Below are positions 25,081 through 34,553 of a stretch of DNA of 41,332 bases, one piece after another. Position 1 is the stretch's first letter. Every line of letters starts with the position of its first letter. This DNA is from an uncultured Rickettsiaceae bacterium (GTDB lineage Bacteria > Pseudomonadota > Alphaproteobacteria > Rickettsiales > Rickettsiaceae), in assembly GCA_905479865.1 (NCBI GenBank), contig CAJQOD010000012.1, positions 1 to 41,332 of the forward strand. Direction: 5' to 3'. The translations under genes were made by a program, and so were the position numbers. A model generated the notes under the pieces. The model saw nothing but the letters and a program-made list of their open reading frames with translations. It was not told the origin of the DNA and ran no database searches.

Positions 25081-25663
25081 TGGCTCTAATTTGTGTGGAT
25101 GAAATATTATACAATTTTTTTCTATGAATTATTATATTGTTTGTTTGAGTTTTAGCAACAGTTGCTTTGGACTTTAGGCCAAAAGCAGAGCTATTTACTA
25201 ACCTCGTCTGCACTGGACGATCAAATATTATGATATCACATAATTTCGGTATTTCACGATATCGATACCATTGCCGAAAACTCACTGCACTATCTATTCC
25301 CATAAGCCAGGAAAATTCGACCGTTGGAAAACGCTGTATAAGTGCTTTTAGAGAATCATAGATGTAACAGGAACCTAGATCATATTCAGCAGTAGATACT
25401 ATAATTCGTGGATGCAGAGCAAACTCTAGAGCACTTTCTGCTCTTGCAAATATATTTTTCTTATTTAAAATTTTGAGAGGATTTTGATTAGCCACAAGCC
25501 AGATTACGTAATCAAAACGGTAGGCTCTCAACGCCTCTATAGAAATCATCAAATGCCCTGCGTGCGCAGGATCAAACGTTCCACCAAGCACACCAATTCG
25601 CAAGTTTAAGTGATGCATAAAATTCAAGGCTTGCAAATTTGCGATATTTTGCATAAATTTCAT
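25073..25663 (-). CDS. nadD: Nicotinate-nucleotide adenylyltransferase
   Basis: NadD makes deamido-NAD from nicotinate mononucleotide and ATP. The nucleotide-binding GGTFDPAHAGH (the H-x-G-H motif) is near the N-terminus and the ISSTQIR motif closes the protein. The open frame begins at 25711, but that would overlap the divergent bolA-like gene. ATG 25663, ATG 25654 or ATG 25618 are better starts, and the choice is uncertain. Its stop lies within the first codons of rsfS, suggesting an operon. Confidence 0.92.
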   Translation of the reverse strand: MKFMQNIANLQALNFMHHLNLRIGVLGGTFDPAHAGHLMISIEALRAYRFDYVIWLVANQNPLKILNKKNIFARAESALEFALHPRIIVSTAEYDLGSCYIYDSLKALIQRFPTVEFSWLMGIDSAVSFRQWYRYREIPKLCDIIIFDRPVQTRLVNSSAFGLKSKATVAKTQTNNIIIHRKKLYNISSTQIRAND

Positions 25664-25692
25664 AACATCAAAAATATCATTAAAGTGTTTAT

Positions 25693-25923
25693 ATGGCAAT
25701 TTCAGAATCAAAGCTTACAGACATTTTACAGCAAAGCTTCCCGAATGCAAAAATAATAATAACGGATCTAGCTGGAGATCAGGATCATTATGCTCTTGAT
25801 ATTACCTGCAAATCTTTTAGAGGTCTGTCACTGATTGAACAACATAAACTGGTTAAACATGCTTTATCCGAAGTGCTTCAGGAAAAGCTACATGCAATAA
25901 CTATCAAAACAAAAGTGGAATAA
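25693..25923 (+). CDS. BolA/IbaG family iron-sulfur metabolism regulator
   Basis: A 76-residue BolA-like protein with the helix-turn DHYALDITCKSFRGLSLIEQHKLVKHAL and a KLHAITIKT terminus. In other bacteria such proteins partner with monothiol glutaredoxins to bind a [2Fe-2S] cluster. The dithiol glutaredoxin GrxC is in this window but 4.5 kb away. The gene is divergent from nadD, with ATG 25693, and has no close same-strand neighbour. Confidence 0.92.
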   Translation: MAISESKLTDILQQSFPNAKIIITDLAGDQDHYALDITCKSFRGLSLIEQHKLVKHALSEVLQEKLHAITIKTKVE

Positions 25924-25956
25924 AAAGTTTAAAGAGTTATATAGCTTGATTCCACC

Positions 25957-27045
25957 CTACAAATTAGAACATATTTCATTCCAAGCTAATTTATGTTCAT
26001 ATTTAAGGGCATCATCCTTTTCTACCTGTTCAACATAAAAATGTACGAATGTTTTGCTATCGGTGAGACGCAAAAAATACTTTAGAGTAGTATAAACACC
26101 ATTGACGATTACTTCACAACCATGCTTTGACCTAATTTTATTAATTTTTTTAGATATTTCTTTTATTGTATCGTAACCTACATCATCATAAGTTGACAAA
26201 ATGTAATATCTTTCAACAGTGCTATGTTCCTGTATTTTGGTGTACACTACATCAATCATACTCGACTCTAATCTTTTTGCTTTAATTTCCAAACCTTCAA
26301 AAGGTTGGTTGAGTTCGTTATTAATTTGTATGTCCCCTATAGAACCTGTTGATGAATCAGCAGCGGTATGTGAATCCAATTCGCAGAGTTTTTTCTCTTT
26401 ATAGCGGGCTTGATTCCCATCTATAATAGACTTGTAAGCAGCATATATAGCAATGTTGGGCAACCTGGATGCTCCCGCTACATTCTTATAGCCATATTCA
26501 AAGTGACTTTTTATTAGTCTTAATGTCTCAACAACTGTTAAGTTTGTGGGCGTTGACAGCTTTATCCTACTATCATCTCTTTTTTTGATAAGTTGCTGAA
26601 GCAAATATGCAAGAATATCGGTCGGTGCGTCATAATTTTGTGTTGTATCATACAAAAGCAAAAAAGATTCTTTTAGCCCTTGGCCTGAAATCTTCCCGGG
26701 GTATCCACTTACATAAGGTAGATTCTGCTCTAAGCTCCTTGTCAACCAGCCAGATTCAGCCATCGCTGGAAAGTTATTATATCTCATAAATGGCGTTATA
26801 TATTTTGAGTCAAAAGTCCTGCCTGAGTATCCATTATCCATGTTTGATTGATGATACCTAACATCTTGTTCGGGGTGAAAATATTTATAGACAAACCCAG
26901 TAATAACGACAGTCAGAACGCCTTTCTGTTTCTCACTAAATCTTATTACATTATCAACAGCACCTTGAATATTGGTAGGTATTTTAACATTCAGACTCAA
27001 GCATTTATCGAATAGTCCTTGCACATTATATGAATCATTAGACAT
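25957..27045 (-). CDS. Type II restriction endonuclease, possibly SacI family
   Basis: This 362-residue protein is most likely the endonuclease of the methyltransferase upstream: their coding regions overlap by 8 bases. A PD-(D/E)xK-like arrangement is visible at D238 and E253-I254-K255 (sequence GDIQ then GLEIKAKR). From memory, the blocks GVLTVVITGFV, GYSGRTFDSKYITPF and MAESGWLTRSLEQ resemble the SacI-type endonuclease family (GAGCTC in the founding member), but this rests on recognition, not a search. The actual target site is unknown. The composition is similar to the neighbours but the gene lies beside transposon relics, so it may have been acquired horizontally. Confidence 0.7.
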   Translation of the reverse strand: MSNDSYNVQGLFDKCLSLNVKIPTNIQGAVDNVIRFSEKQKGVLTVVITGFVYKYFHPEQDVRYHQSNMDNGYSGRTFDSKYITPFMRYNNFPAMAESGWLTRSLEQNLPYVSGYPGKISGQGLKESFLLLYDTTQNYDAPTDILAYLLQQLIKKRDDSRIKLSTPTNLTVVETLRLIKSHFEYGYKNVAGASRLPNIAIYAAYKSIIDGNQARYKEKKLCELDSHTAADSSTGSIGDIQINNELNQPFEGLEIKAKRLESSMIDVVYTKIQEHSTVERYYILSTYDDVGYDTIKEISKKINKIRSKHGCEVIVNGVYTTLKYFLRLTDSKTFVHFYVEQVEKDDALKYEHKLAWNEICSNL

Positions 27046-28102
27046 CCAAGTACTCCATGTGTTTTAAAAGAGACTGCGATATACTCTTAACCATCCTTAC
27101 GCACACTGAATTGCCTATTTGTTTGTACAAATTTCCGTCAGAAACGGACTTTACAAAGTCATCTTTAAAACCCATAATTCTGAAACACTCTGTAACGGTC
27201 AGTTTTCTAACTTTTCCATTATTCAACAATATCCAAAACCTACCTGAAGACTCTTGTGAAGGTATTGTCGGATGAATACCATCAATGGAATAAATACGGT
27301 TAGGCTGTTTATGCACTCTGGACAGATGCTCTGTACCTTCCCTTACACCCTTTTCTCTTATTTTTTTGTTTCTATAGCCACAAAAAATAAGTCCAGACGG
27401 TTGTCGTTTTGGATTGTCTATCAGTGTATATGGTTCATCCAAATAACTAAAATTCCCTTTTTTATCAATAACATCTTTAAGTAAAACCGGTTTGTGTTTA
27501 CTAACATCGAATATGTATTTTTTAGCACCAAGCACACCAATAAAAATCCACCTTTCCCTGTTTTGTGCAACTCCAAAATGTTTAGAGTTTAATAACTCAT
27601 AAGAGACTTTATATCCTAGTTCTTCAAGTGACTTAACTATGTGATCGAATGCTTTTCCACCGTTAATGTGTTTAATGTGCTTAACGTTTTCTAACATAAC
27701 CATTTTAGGTTTTTTTATGCTGATTATTCTAAAAAGAGCATCAATCACATCACTTCTTTCGTCGTTTAGTGCCTTCTGTTTTCCTGAAATACTAAAAGGC
27801 TGACAAGGGAAGCCTGCACACAATAAGTCATGTACGGGTAATGTGTTTATATCTATGTTATGTATGTCTTTATAGAAATGTTCAAGCGAGACTGTATGAT
27901 TGGCTAGATAGGTCTCTCTGGCTTTGTTATCTATTTCACAAGCTGCAACGCATTGACCCCCTAACTCTTTTAATGCTTGATGAAAGCCACCTATACCAGA
28001 AAACATATCAACAAAAGTAAATTGAGGATTGCTCAGTATATTTCTGGTTGGAGTAAAGCTCAATATGTTATCAACAACATTGTCTAGTAACTCTAATTTC
28101 AT
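27038..28102 (-). CDS. DNA (cytosine-5-)-methyltransferase
   Basis: A complete m5C methyltransferase of 354 residues. The motifs appear in order: motif I VDMFSGIGGF (31-40), motif IV FPCQPF with the catalytic C100, motif VI ENV (138-140), motif VIII QNRERWIFIG (180-189) and motif X QIGNSV (GNSV at 330-333). The target-recognition region lies between VIII and X. It protects host DNA against the restriction enzyme that follows. Upstream (28103 on) is decayed sequence, so it probably has its own promoter there. Confidence 0.97.
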   Translation of the reverse strand: MKLELLDNVVDNILSFTPTRNILSNPQFTFVDMFSGIGGFHQALKELGGQCVAACEIDNKARETYLANHTVSLEHFYKDIHNIDINTLPVHDLLCAGFPCQPFSISGKQKALNDERSDVIDALFRIISIKKPKMVMLENVKHIKHINGGKAFDHIVKSLEELGYKVSYELLNSKHFGVAQNRERWIFIGVLGAKKYIFDVSKHKPVLLKDVIDKKGNFSYLDEPYTLIDNPKRQPSGLIFCGYRNKKIREKGVREGTEHLSRVHKQPNRIYSIDGIHPTIPSQESSGRFWILLNNGKVRKLTVTECFRIMGFKDDFVKSVSDGNLYKQIGNSVCVRMVKSISQSLLKHMEYLDV

Positions 28103-28633
28103 ACTATGATACCAATTCAGAGTATTTTATTGTTTTGCCGAACACTAAATCGACTAATGAGTTAATGCAATTCATTGTATATGAATTTACATTTCCCTGA
28201 TTTAATCTAAAAGTAAATTCACTTATATATCGATCAACATGTTTTTGTTAAAATGATGAAAAGTGCCATAGTAACCACGTCTTAATAAAGCTCAGTTCTT
28301 ACTGTGAATTCTGTTTTGTAACATTTACATATACAATAACCTAAACTCTTCCTTGATCTAGCTGTTATTTTTTCTGAATTATTACAACTTGGACACATTG
28401 GCTTTCCATATCACCTTCTTTCTTCTATATATAATCTTGCTGATTTATTATTAGGAAATTTTTGCAATAATTCAAAAGTTAAAATTGTATCCTTACACAT
28501 ATAGCTTAACCATAACTATCTCTATAGAAGTTATTATATAATTAACTATGTGGAATCAAGTATATAACTCCCAAAGTTTAAATACAAGAGAAGAATTTAA
28601 AAGATATTTTGTACACTTTTTAGCACGTACTGC
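28103..28633. other. Decayed region between the R-M system and rlpA
   Basis: About 530 bp, AT-rich, with no complete gene. It starts near ATACCAAT, like the ends of the large repeats, but no partner end was found. It contains the transposase remnant at 28282-28407. A 29-codon frame at 28548 has no recognisable content. Confidence 0.6.
28282..28407 (-). pseudogene. Remnant of an IS1595/ISXO2-like transposase (zinc-ribbon part)
   Basis: On the minus strand a short frame reads YGKPMCPSCNN and then CICKCYKTEFTVRTELY before a stop. Two C-x2-C-like pairs followed by F-T-V-R-T match the N-terminal zinc ribbon of ISXO2/IS1595 transposases. Nothing of the catalytic part is left. It shows past transposon activity next to the restriction-modification genes. 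Confidence 0.55.
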
Positions 28634-29293
28634 TTAAACCCGCCCCTTACCATTTTTATATTTCAAATTCACCAACTTTACATGACAGTTCACGGTACAT
28701 TGTTGATTCCGAAGTGGTTCCTTGGCAGTAGACCCTGAACTCTTTTCAAGCCCTAATGTTTGCAGAAATTTCTTCGATTCTGCATGCAGATATTGCACCC
28801 GAACCTTGGCAGTGCCTTTTTTCTTCATACCAAGTATGGTTGCAGCTCTCTCGGATAAATCAATCTCCCTATTCCTCGCATAAGGGCCACGGTCATTAAC
28901 AAGAACAATAATAGACCTGTTATTTTCCAGATTTTTTACCTTAACTAGAGATGGCAACTGTAATGTACGATGTGCTGCTGTTAGCAAATTCTTATTATAA
29001 ACATCACCATTGGCGGTTTTCTTACCATGAAAACCATAGCGCTCACCATACCATGATGCAATTCCTGTCTTACTATATCTGGTAACTTCTCTAGGTCTGT
29101 AAGTTTTGTTTTTAATTCTGTATTTCTGACCAATTTTATAATGCCCTTTATAATGCGTATTACTTGGATCGTCTTTAGAAAGTGTTCTATATGTATTATT
29201 TTTTTTCGCTCCAGATCCCTGGCACGCTGAAAGCATCACGCATGAAATAATCACGAGCAATATATGTCTCAGATATCGAATTTTACCAATCAC
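28634..29293 (-). CDS. RlpA-like septal ring lytic transglycosylase / lipoprotein
   Basis: A lipoprotein (lipobox LSAC) with a double-psi beta-barrel domain. GIASWYGERYGFHGKKTANGD, LTAAHRTLQLPSLVKVKNL and VNDRGPYARNREIDLS are the RlpA signatures, and the last contains the conserved Asp. RlpA cleaves naked glycan strands at the septum and helps cells separate. At 219 residues it lacks the C-terminal SPOR domain of some RlpA proteins. It overlaps the end of the BON-domain lipoprotein gene by 11 bases, so the two are coupled. Confidence 0.92.
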   Translation of the reverse strand: MIGKIRYLRHILLVIISCVMLSACQGSGAKKNNTYRTLSKDDPSNTHYKGHYKIGQKYRIKNKTYRPREVTRYSKTGIASWYGERYGFHGKKTANGDVYNKNLLTAAHRTLQLPSLVKVKNLENNRSIIVLVNDRGPYARNREIDLSERAATILGMKKKGTAKVRVQYLHAESKKFLQTLGLEKSSGSTAKEPLRNQQCTVNCHVKLVNLKYKNGKGRV

Positions 29294-29990
29294 TTCCTAT
29301 ACCCTGGTCAAGACTCAAATCATCTACATCTTTATCAATTAGGAATTCACTGCCGGCATCCTCTTCTTCTCCAGATTGCGGTTTTGTTTTATTAGCCCTA
29401 TGCTGAACTCTAACATGGCTTACAACTTTCTGCACACCATGGATATTTGAAGCAATACTAGCAACTTTTTTCAGCTCTTCTTCCGATCTTGCAATACCGA
29501 ACAGATAAACAGTATCATTGAGAGTAATCACCGTATAATTGACAAATTTTATATCCCGGTTTATGAAAGTTTTGGACTTGATCTGACTTGTAATCATGGC
29601 ATCTCTTGTATACTGAACCAGGTTAAACTTACCGCTGTTTTTATCCACTTTCAGCTCGTTGATTACCTCATTAACCCCTTTCTGATTCCAGGCAATCTGC
29701 ACTGCAGTAATCGCATCCTCATCCTTCTCGATCACACCGGTGAACAACACACGCCCCTGCACAACTTCTGTTTTGATTTTTGCATAAAGCTCACGGAAAT
29801 TCCTCTTGATAAACTCGCCTTTAATTGCTGTTGAAATACGCACATCCGTTAGCGTGTCGCTGGCAGGTCTATCTTTGGCAAATTGCAGAGCAGAGCCTGC
29901 AGCACCTGTAAAAACAGCCGCCAGGCATCCAGATAGCATTACTGAAGTAAATAGTATGAGTATCACTTTAATGTATAAATTTTGTATCAT
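29283..29990 (-). CDS. BON-domain lipoprotein (DolP/OsmY-like)
   Basis: A 235-residue lipoprotein with the lipobox MLSGC and a hydrophobic stretch after it. Two BON domains follow: TDVRISTAIKGEFI with VQGRVLFTGVI, then DAMITSQIKSKT with LNDTVYLFGIARSEEELKKVASIASNIHGVQKVVSHVRV. DolP-type proteins sit at the outer membrane and support integrity and division-site remodelling. It is the first gene of a pair with rlpA, which fits that idea. The C-terminus is acidic and low in complexity. Confidence 0.88.
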   Translation of the reverse strand: MIQNLYIKVILILFTSVMLSGCLAAVFTGAAGSALQFAKDRPASDTLTDVRISTAIKGEFIKRNFRELYAKIKTEVVQGRVLFTGVIEKDEDAITAVQIAWNQKGVNEVINELKVDKNSGKFNLVQYTRDAMITSQIKSKTFINRDIKFVNYTVITLNDTVYLFGIARSEEELKKVASIASNIHGVQKVVSHVRVQHRANKTKPQSGEEEDAGSEFLIDKDVDDLSLDQGIGSDW

Positions 29991-30194
29991 AGAATATAGT
30001 CAACTAATTTTTATTTTTATTACGAGCTGCGCCCATCCGGAGCATTATAACTTAAAAACCATTATACAAAATAATCATCTGCAAGCAATTGATATATGGC
30101 TCAACTAAGCTAAAATACTCGATACATTTGACAAATTAGCTAACAAAGATATATTATCTGCATCCTGATCTATAGATTTTACAAAAATTCAAAC

Positions 30195-31433
30195 ATGGAA
30201 ACCAGCTCTTTAAAAAAACCTATATTGCTTTGGTCACTGGCAAATTTATTTTTTGCCTTTCAGTTTATTCTGAGGCTATCAGCCGGCATTTTAAGAGAAG
30301 ATATTATTCAGAAATTTGCAGTTGATGCAGCCGATTTTGGAACTCTTGCAGGTTATTATTATCTCGGATATGCAATTGCCCAAATACCACTTGGAATCAT
30401 GCTGGATCGTTTGAGTTTCAGATTTGTAACATCCTTTGCAATAGCAACTGCATCCATCGGCACTTTAGCCTTTGTCACCACAACTGACTGGAATTTGTTG
30501 CTATTTGGACGTTTTTTGATTGGAGCCGGGAGTGGAGTTGCTTTCCTGTCTGTTGCAAAAATTACAAAAACCTATTTCGATGAAAAATATCATTCCATAC
30601 TCCTGGGGCTTTCCTTTTCCTTTGGACTAACTGGCGGTGTTTTTGGCTCCACACCAATGAAATTACTTTTCGATCAATTTGGCTATGACAATATTTTCAA
30701 AATCTTGGCAGTAACCGGCTTTGTTATTGCCGGCATGATGCTCGTACTTGGAAAAATTGAAGACGGTGATAAAAAATACGATACCGCATGCGATACCATA
30801 AAAGCTGTATTTAAACTGATATTAAATCCAACCATAATTTTAATCGGCATCTCTGGAGGCCTGATGGTTGGTGCCCTGGAAGGATTCGCTGACGTTTGGG
30901 CAATCCCGTTTTTCAACCAAAATTTTAGAATGACAGCTACTGAAAGTACTACTATTACATCGTTCGTGTATATCGGCATGTGCTTTGGTGGACCAATTTT
31001 AACTCTAGCTGCAAATGCCCTACGTTCCACCAATTTTATGATATTTTTAACCGGCATACTTACTATAGCCGTCTTTATCATACTATTTTACCTGCCACCT
31101 CTATCATTTTTTATGAGTGCTGCGCTCATGTTTATATTAGGAATTCTCTGCTGCTACCAGGTGTTAGTATTTATTGTAGTCAGCAATCAGGTTCCATCTT
31201 CAGCTGCCCTGGCGATTGCAGTTACTAACTGTATCAATATGTCATTCGGGCATTTTTTCCATACTACAATCGGTAGTGCCTTTGAGAGTAGCTGGAATGG
31301 AGCCATCACCGAAACCGGCAGTGCAATTTACACCATTGATAATTTCATATACGCTTTGGCGATAATTCCTATTTGCTGCTTTATCGGCCAGTCTGGTTTT
31401 GCTTTCCTGGCAATTAAAGGAAGGAAAAAGTAA
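30195..31433 (+). CDS. Major facilitator superfamily transporter
   Basis: A 412-residue protein with 12 predicted membrane segments and the MFS loop motif in GIMLDRLSFRFVTSF. A central cytoplasmic loop follows GKIEDGDKKYD. It resembles the MFS proteins that are numerous in Rickettsiales and Legionella, but the substrate (a metabolite or drug) cannot be inferred. It is a monocistronic gene, 204 bases from the divergent BON gene. Confidence 0.88.
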   Translation: METSSLKKPILLWSLANLFFAFQFILRLSAGILREDIIQKFAVDAADFGTLAGYYYLGYAIAQIPLGIMLDRLSFRFVTSFAIATASIGTLAFVTTTDWNLLLFGRFLIGAGSGVAFLSVAKITKTYFDEKYHSILLGLSFSFGLTGGVFGSTPMKLLFDQFGYDNIFKILAVTGFVIAGMMLVLGKIEDGDKKYDTACDTIKAVFKLILNPTIILIGISGGLMVGALEGFADVWAIPFFNQNFRMTATESTTITSFVYIGMCFGGPILTLAANALRSTNFMIFLTGILTIAVFIILFYLPPLSFFMSAALMFILGILCCYQVLVFIVVSNQVPSSAALAIAVTNCINMSFGHFFHTTIGSAFESSWNGAITETGSAIYTIDNFIYALAIIPICCFIGQSGFAFLAIKGRKK

Positions 31434-31541
31434 TTTACTATACTATTTTTAGTCTTAATGACTAATGTTAGCATCGGAACTTATAAGATCAGCTCCATAC
31501 TGATACCGATAATGCATAAGTCTCTACAATGAAAATTAGCA

Positions 31542-31652
31542 ATCATTCCTCCCATCACCTGCCAAACATAGCGCAGCAACTCATTATCGCTTTAGTATTT
31601 TTGCTATGACAAACGGACTGTCGCAAGTAAACGAGGGAGGAGCGGGAATGAT
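31542..31652. repeat. Imperfect palindromic element, about 110 bp
   Basis: ATCATTCCTCCC at 31542 is complementary to the end GGGAGGAGCGGGAATGAT at 31635-31652, with an extra few bases in the right arm. The interior contains AGCGCAGCAACTCATTA, like a piece of the large repeats. Confidence 0.5.
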
Positions 31653-31716
31653 ACTCAAAAAAAAACTTCACTCAAATAAGCACAGCGCAGTAATCACTAT
31701 GTTCTCTCAAAGTATA

Positions 31717-31767
31717 GGTGAGGCAATTATAAGGCTCATTACCTTATCCTAAATTTGCTTATAGTCT
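31717..31767 (+). repeat. Dispersed repeat, partner of 3566-3616
   Basis: Contains CATTACCTTATCCTAAATTT, which matches the segment next to the right end of IS982 with a few differences and indels. No coding content. Confidence 0.45.
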
Positions 31768-31773
31768 AAACAT

Positions 31774-32844
31774 TTACTCTATACTCAAAGACTCTTCTAG
31801 CATATTTTGATTAGTTCTGATTCTAATCGAAGTGGACATACCCGGGACTATTTTATTTTTTATATTTTCAGGTGTTGTAAAATCAATAATAACTGGCACA
31901 CGTTGCACAATTTTGGTAAAATTACCGGTCGCATTGGCCGGCGGAAGCAGGCTAAATTTAGCTCCAGTTGCCGGCGAAATATTTCGAATAGTACCAATAA
32001 TTTCACTGCCAGATTCCGAATCAATAATAATTTGAGCTTTCATTCCAGCTGTAAATTTGGAAATTTGAGTTTCCTTGAAATTGGCCTTCACATAAAGCTT
32101 ATCCAATGGTACAACAGAAAATAAAACTACTCCAGTTCGTATATAATTACCTTCTCTAAGCGAACTATTCCCCAGCATACCATCAACTGGAGCACAAATA
32201 CTGGTATTAACGAGCTGTCGTTTGATAAGATTTCGCTCTTGCAACGCATTGCTTTGTTTGGCAATTGCAGCAAGGCGCTTAATCTCAAGCAGCGCAAGAT
32301 TTTCTCGACTTGACTGCATATTCAGTTCAGCTTGCAAAAGTTCGCTTTTTGCTTTTGTAAAAGAAATTTTAGTGCTATCCAGATTTTTTTTGCTGGCAAA
32401 ATTATCTTTGCTAAGCTCCTGGGTTCTTTTATAGTCAGTTTCAGAAAATTTAAAATTTTCTTCGGCAAACTCGTATGCTTCTGTGGCTTTACTTTGCTCA
32501 ATGACAGAAAGCTTAATATTTTGTTCAATCATTTCAACATCACGTTTTGCTCCCTCTAGCATCGCTTCTGCTTTTGCCAGGTTAGCTACATAATCATCAT
32601 CCTGGATTTTTGCAATTACTTGCCCTGCTTTAACAAAATTATTCTCCTTTACCAGCACTTTCTCTATAACCCCGCTAACCTCAGCACTAACACTAGATAT
32701 ATCGGCCTCTATGTAAGCATTGTCCGTAGATTGTGTATTAGCCCACACATATATTCTATAGACAAAAAAAAGTAGAATTACTGCCAGGATTACCATTACC
32801 GGCTTGGCATAACGATGAGATTGTAATTTATTTATAATAGTCAT
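31774..32844 (-). CDS. HlyD/EmrA-type membrane fusion protein
   Basis: A 356-residue periplasmic adaptor. It has one N-terminal membrane segment (about 16-34), a lipoyl-like half (AEVSGVIEKVLVKENNFVKAGQVIAKI), a long coiled-coil rich in K, E and A (about 75-195), a second lipoyl half (STSICAPVDGMLGNSSLREGNYI) and a beta-barrel region (VKANFKETQISKF). Such proteins link inner-membrane exporters to outer-membrane channels. No EmrB- or TolC-like gene is beside it, so the partner must be elsewhere. It overlaps the pssA stop by 4 bases and probably belongs to the psd-pssA operon. Confidence 0.92.
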   Translation of the reverse strand: MTIINKLQSHRYAKPVMVILAVILLFFVYRIYVWANTQSTDNAYIEADISSVSAEVSGVIEKVLVKENNFVKAGQVIAKIQDDDYVANLAKAEAMLEGAKRDVEMIEQNIKLSVIEQSKATEAYEFAEENFKFSETDYKRTQELSKDNFASKKNLDSTKISFTKAKSELLQAELNMQSSRENLALLEIKRLAAIAKQSNALQERNLIKRQLVNTSICAPVDGMLGNSSLREGNYIRTGVVLFSVVPLDKLYVKANFKETQISKFTAGMKAQIIIDSESGSEIIGTIRNISPATGAKFSLLPPANATGNFTKIVQRVPVIIDFTTPENIKNKIVPGMSTSIRIRTNQNMLEESLSIE

Positions 32845-33602
32845 GATTTATACACTATAAACATACAAACAGGTATGGATAACAAATAAATTGTAGCAAC
32901 ACTGGGCAAAGCATACCAAGGGTAAATAACCATTATTATTATTATAACCGCAAAAATTATCATAGATAGTGATAAATATTCCGGTTTAATATTAAATTTT
33001 TTGAGAGAAATCGTCGGTAATCTACTGGCGAGCAATAGAGCTATAATTACAATATACAGATTAATGCCTAAAGTATAATTGCGGATGCTGAAATTATCAA
33101 TTAACAGCGTAAGCTCAAAATCTAATATCATCGGTATTAGAGCAAGTATTCCACCACTTGGGGCAGGGATTCCAGTAAAAAAACGATTATCTATCTTGTT
33201 TTCTTTTGGTTCAACTATATCTGTGTTAAAGCGAGCCAGACGAATTGCCATACAAACCACAAACAGCATTATCGATGCCCATGAAATAACCTTATATTCA
33301 TATTGCTGGAATGACCACAAATATATGAGTATTGCAGGACACAGGCCAAAATTAACGAAATCACAGAGAGAGTCCAGCTCAGCACCAAAGTGACTGGTGG
33401 CATTAAACATGCGTGCCACACGACCATCAACACCATCGACTATAGTTGCAATTAATATGCAGTACACTGATGTTTCCCACGCACTATCAAGTGCAAAACG
33501 TACTGAACTAACGCCAATTATTAATCCAATTAATGTCACCAGATTCGGCAGTAATTTAGTAAATGGTATCGGTTTAATAATCCGTTTGTGGTTAAATTTC
33601 AT
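32841..33602 (-). CDS. pssA: CDP-diacylglycerol-serine O-phosphatidyltransferase
   Basis: PssA makes phosphatidylserine, the precursor of phosphatidylethanolamine. The 253-residue membrane protein has the CDP-alcohol motif D56-x2-D59-G-x2-AR-x8-G-x3-D77-x3-D81 (DGVDGRVAR, HFGAELDSLCD) and a membrane-spanning remainder. It follows psd by 31 bases on the same strand, so the two steps of PE synthesis are coupled. The HlyD-type gene follows with a 4-base overlap. Confidence 0.95.
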   Translation of the reverse strand: MKFNHKRIIKPIPFTKLLPNLVTLIGLIIGVSSVRFALDSAWETSVYCILIATIVDGVDGRVARMFNATSHFGAELDSLCDFVNFGLCPAILIYLWSFQQYEYKVISWASIMLFVVCMAIRLARFNTDIVEPKENKIDNRFFTGIPAPSGGILALIPMILDFELTLLIDNFSIRNYTLGINLYIVIIALLLASRLPTISLKKFNIKPEYLSLSMIIFAVIIIIMVIYPWYALPSVATIYLLSIPVCMFIVYKS

Positions 33603-33633
33603 TAAATTGTCAGCACCTCACTTGCTAAGAACA

Positions 33634-34329
33634 TTACCGTTTTTCGAATTTAGGTTGTTCAGTTTTTTTCATTTTTAAATCTGCAATTAACGTCTCTCCG
33701 CCAATACAGGTCTGACCTTCTGTAACTAGAATCGCAGTTTTTAATGGTAAATAAATATCAACCCTACTGCCAAATCTAATCAGACCGTATCTTTGACCTG
33801 AATCAACTTCCTGCTCCTCTTCCAGATCACAAACGATTCTTCTGGCGATAAGTCCTGCAATCTGAATGAAAGCGATTTTTATACCACCTTTAGTTTCCAT
33901 AAGAACAGATTGACGTTCATTATGGATACTTGCTTTGTCCAAAGAAGCATTGAAGAATTTCCCAGGATGATACTGGAGAGATAATATTTTACCGCTAGCT
34001 GGTATTCTATTGACATGAACATTAAAAATATTGAGAAACACACTGACCCGTATCATCTCACTATCACCTAAATCAAGTTCTGCTGGCGGCGCAACTTCCA
34101 TTATCTTCTGAACTACACCATCAGCAGCACTAATCACTAAATCATCACCCACCGGAGTCATTCTATCGGGGTTTCTGAAAAAATATGCGCACCATACGGT
34201 GCAAATACCTCCTAACCATCCAAAAGTTGCACTAAATGAACCAAGTACAAATGTTGCCGCTGCAAAAATAATTATAAATATATAACCTTCCCGGTGAATT
34301 GCTTTTGCAATATCTTTATAAGGTTTCAT
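33634..34329 (-). CDS. psd: Phosphatidylserine decarboxylase (compact type)
   Basis: Psd decarboxylates phosphatidylserine to phosphatidylethanolamine. This is the short, 231-residue, archaeal/alphaproteobacterial type. The autocleavage site is GS in [11 protein letters not shown], near the C-terminus, where Ser becomes the pyruvoyl group. The histidine-rich [17 protein letters not shown] and [21 protein letters not shown] are family motifs. A hydrophobic segment occupies about residues 15-50. It heads a psd-pssA-hlyD run. Confidence 0.95.
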   Translation of the reverse strand: MKPYKDIAKAIHREGYIFIIIFAAATFVLGSFSATFGWLGGICTVWCAYFFRNPDRMTPVGDDLVISAADGVVQKIMEVAPPAELDLGDSEMIRVSVFLNIFNVHVNRIPASGKILSLQYHPGKFFNASLDKASIHNERQSVLMETKGGIKIAFIQIAGLIARRIVCDLEEEQEVDSGQRYGLIRFGSRVDIYLPLKTAILVTEGQTCIGGETLIADLKMKKTEQPKFEKR

Positions 34330-34484
34330 AGGGTTCCTCCAAATTTCAATGTTTTTAGTTTCTGTATGCGATTCATATTAAATGTTCTTGCAGGCAACGG
34401 TCAAGAACAAATCGTTTTGATTTGTAGTAAAAATTACTAATCATGGATTCAACCACAAGAGTGGAACTCTAATGATGTTTGCGC

Positions 34485-34513
34485 TTGACCTTTGTTGCCA
34501 CGCTAGTTATAAT
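34485..34513 (+). promoter_or_regulatory. Strong sigma-70 promoter of rpmJ
   Basis: TTGACC (34485-34490), a 17-base spacer and a perfect TATAAT (34508-34513). The transcript should start near 34520 and rpmJ begins at 34554 after AGAGGA. Confidence 0.88.
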
Positions 34514-34553
34514 GCCCGCTATTAGAGTATGAACAACCACTAAAGAGGATAGT

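Larger units (their letters stand above)
31434..31773. other. 340-bp intergenic region with inverted and dispersed repeats
   Basis: No gene recognised. It contains an inverted repeat (ATCATTC..CCTCCC at 31542-31553 and its complement at 31635-31652), a block TAGCGCAG shared with the left arms of the large repeats, and at 31717-31767 the repeat that also lies beside the IS982 element. It appears to be a graveyard of small repeats. Confidence 0.55.

Noticed and set aside
25916-25964. Inverted GTGGAAT/ATTCCAC between bolA and the restriction gene as a terminator
   Set aside because: The loop is about 27 bases and no T run follows; the match may be accidental.
28548-28637. A 29-residue frame beginning MWNQVYNSQ
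   Set aside because: Its first residues recall L-lactate permease, but nothing after them fits, and it ends inside rlpA; probably chance.
30683-31081. A 132-residue open frame antisense to the MFS transporter
   Set aside because: Shadow of a strong coding gene; no start signal or motif.
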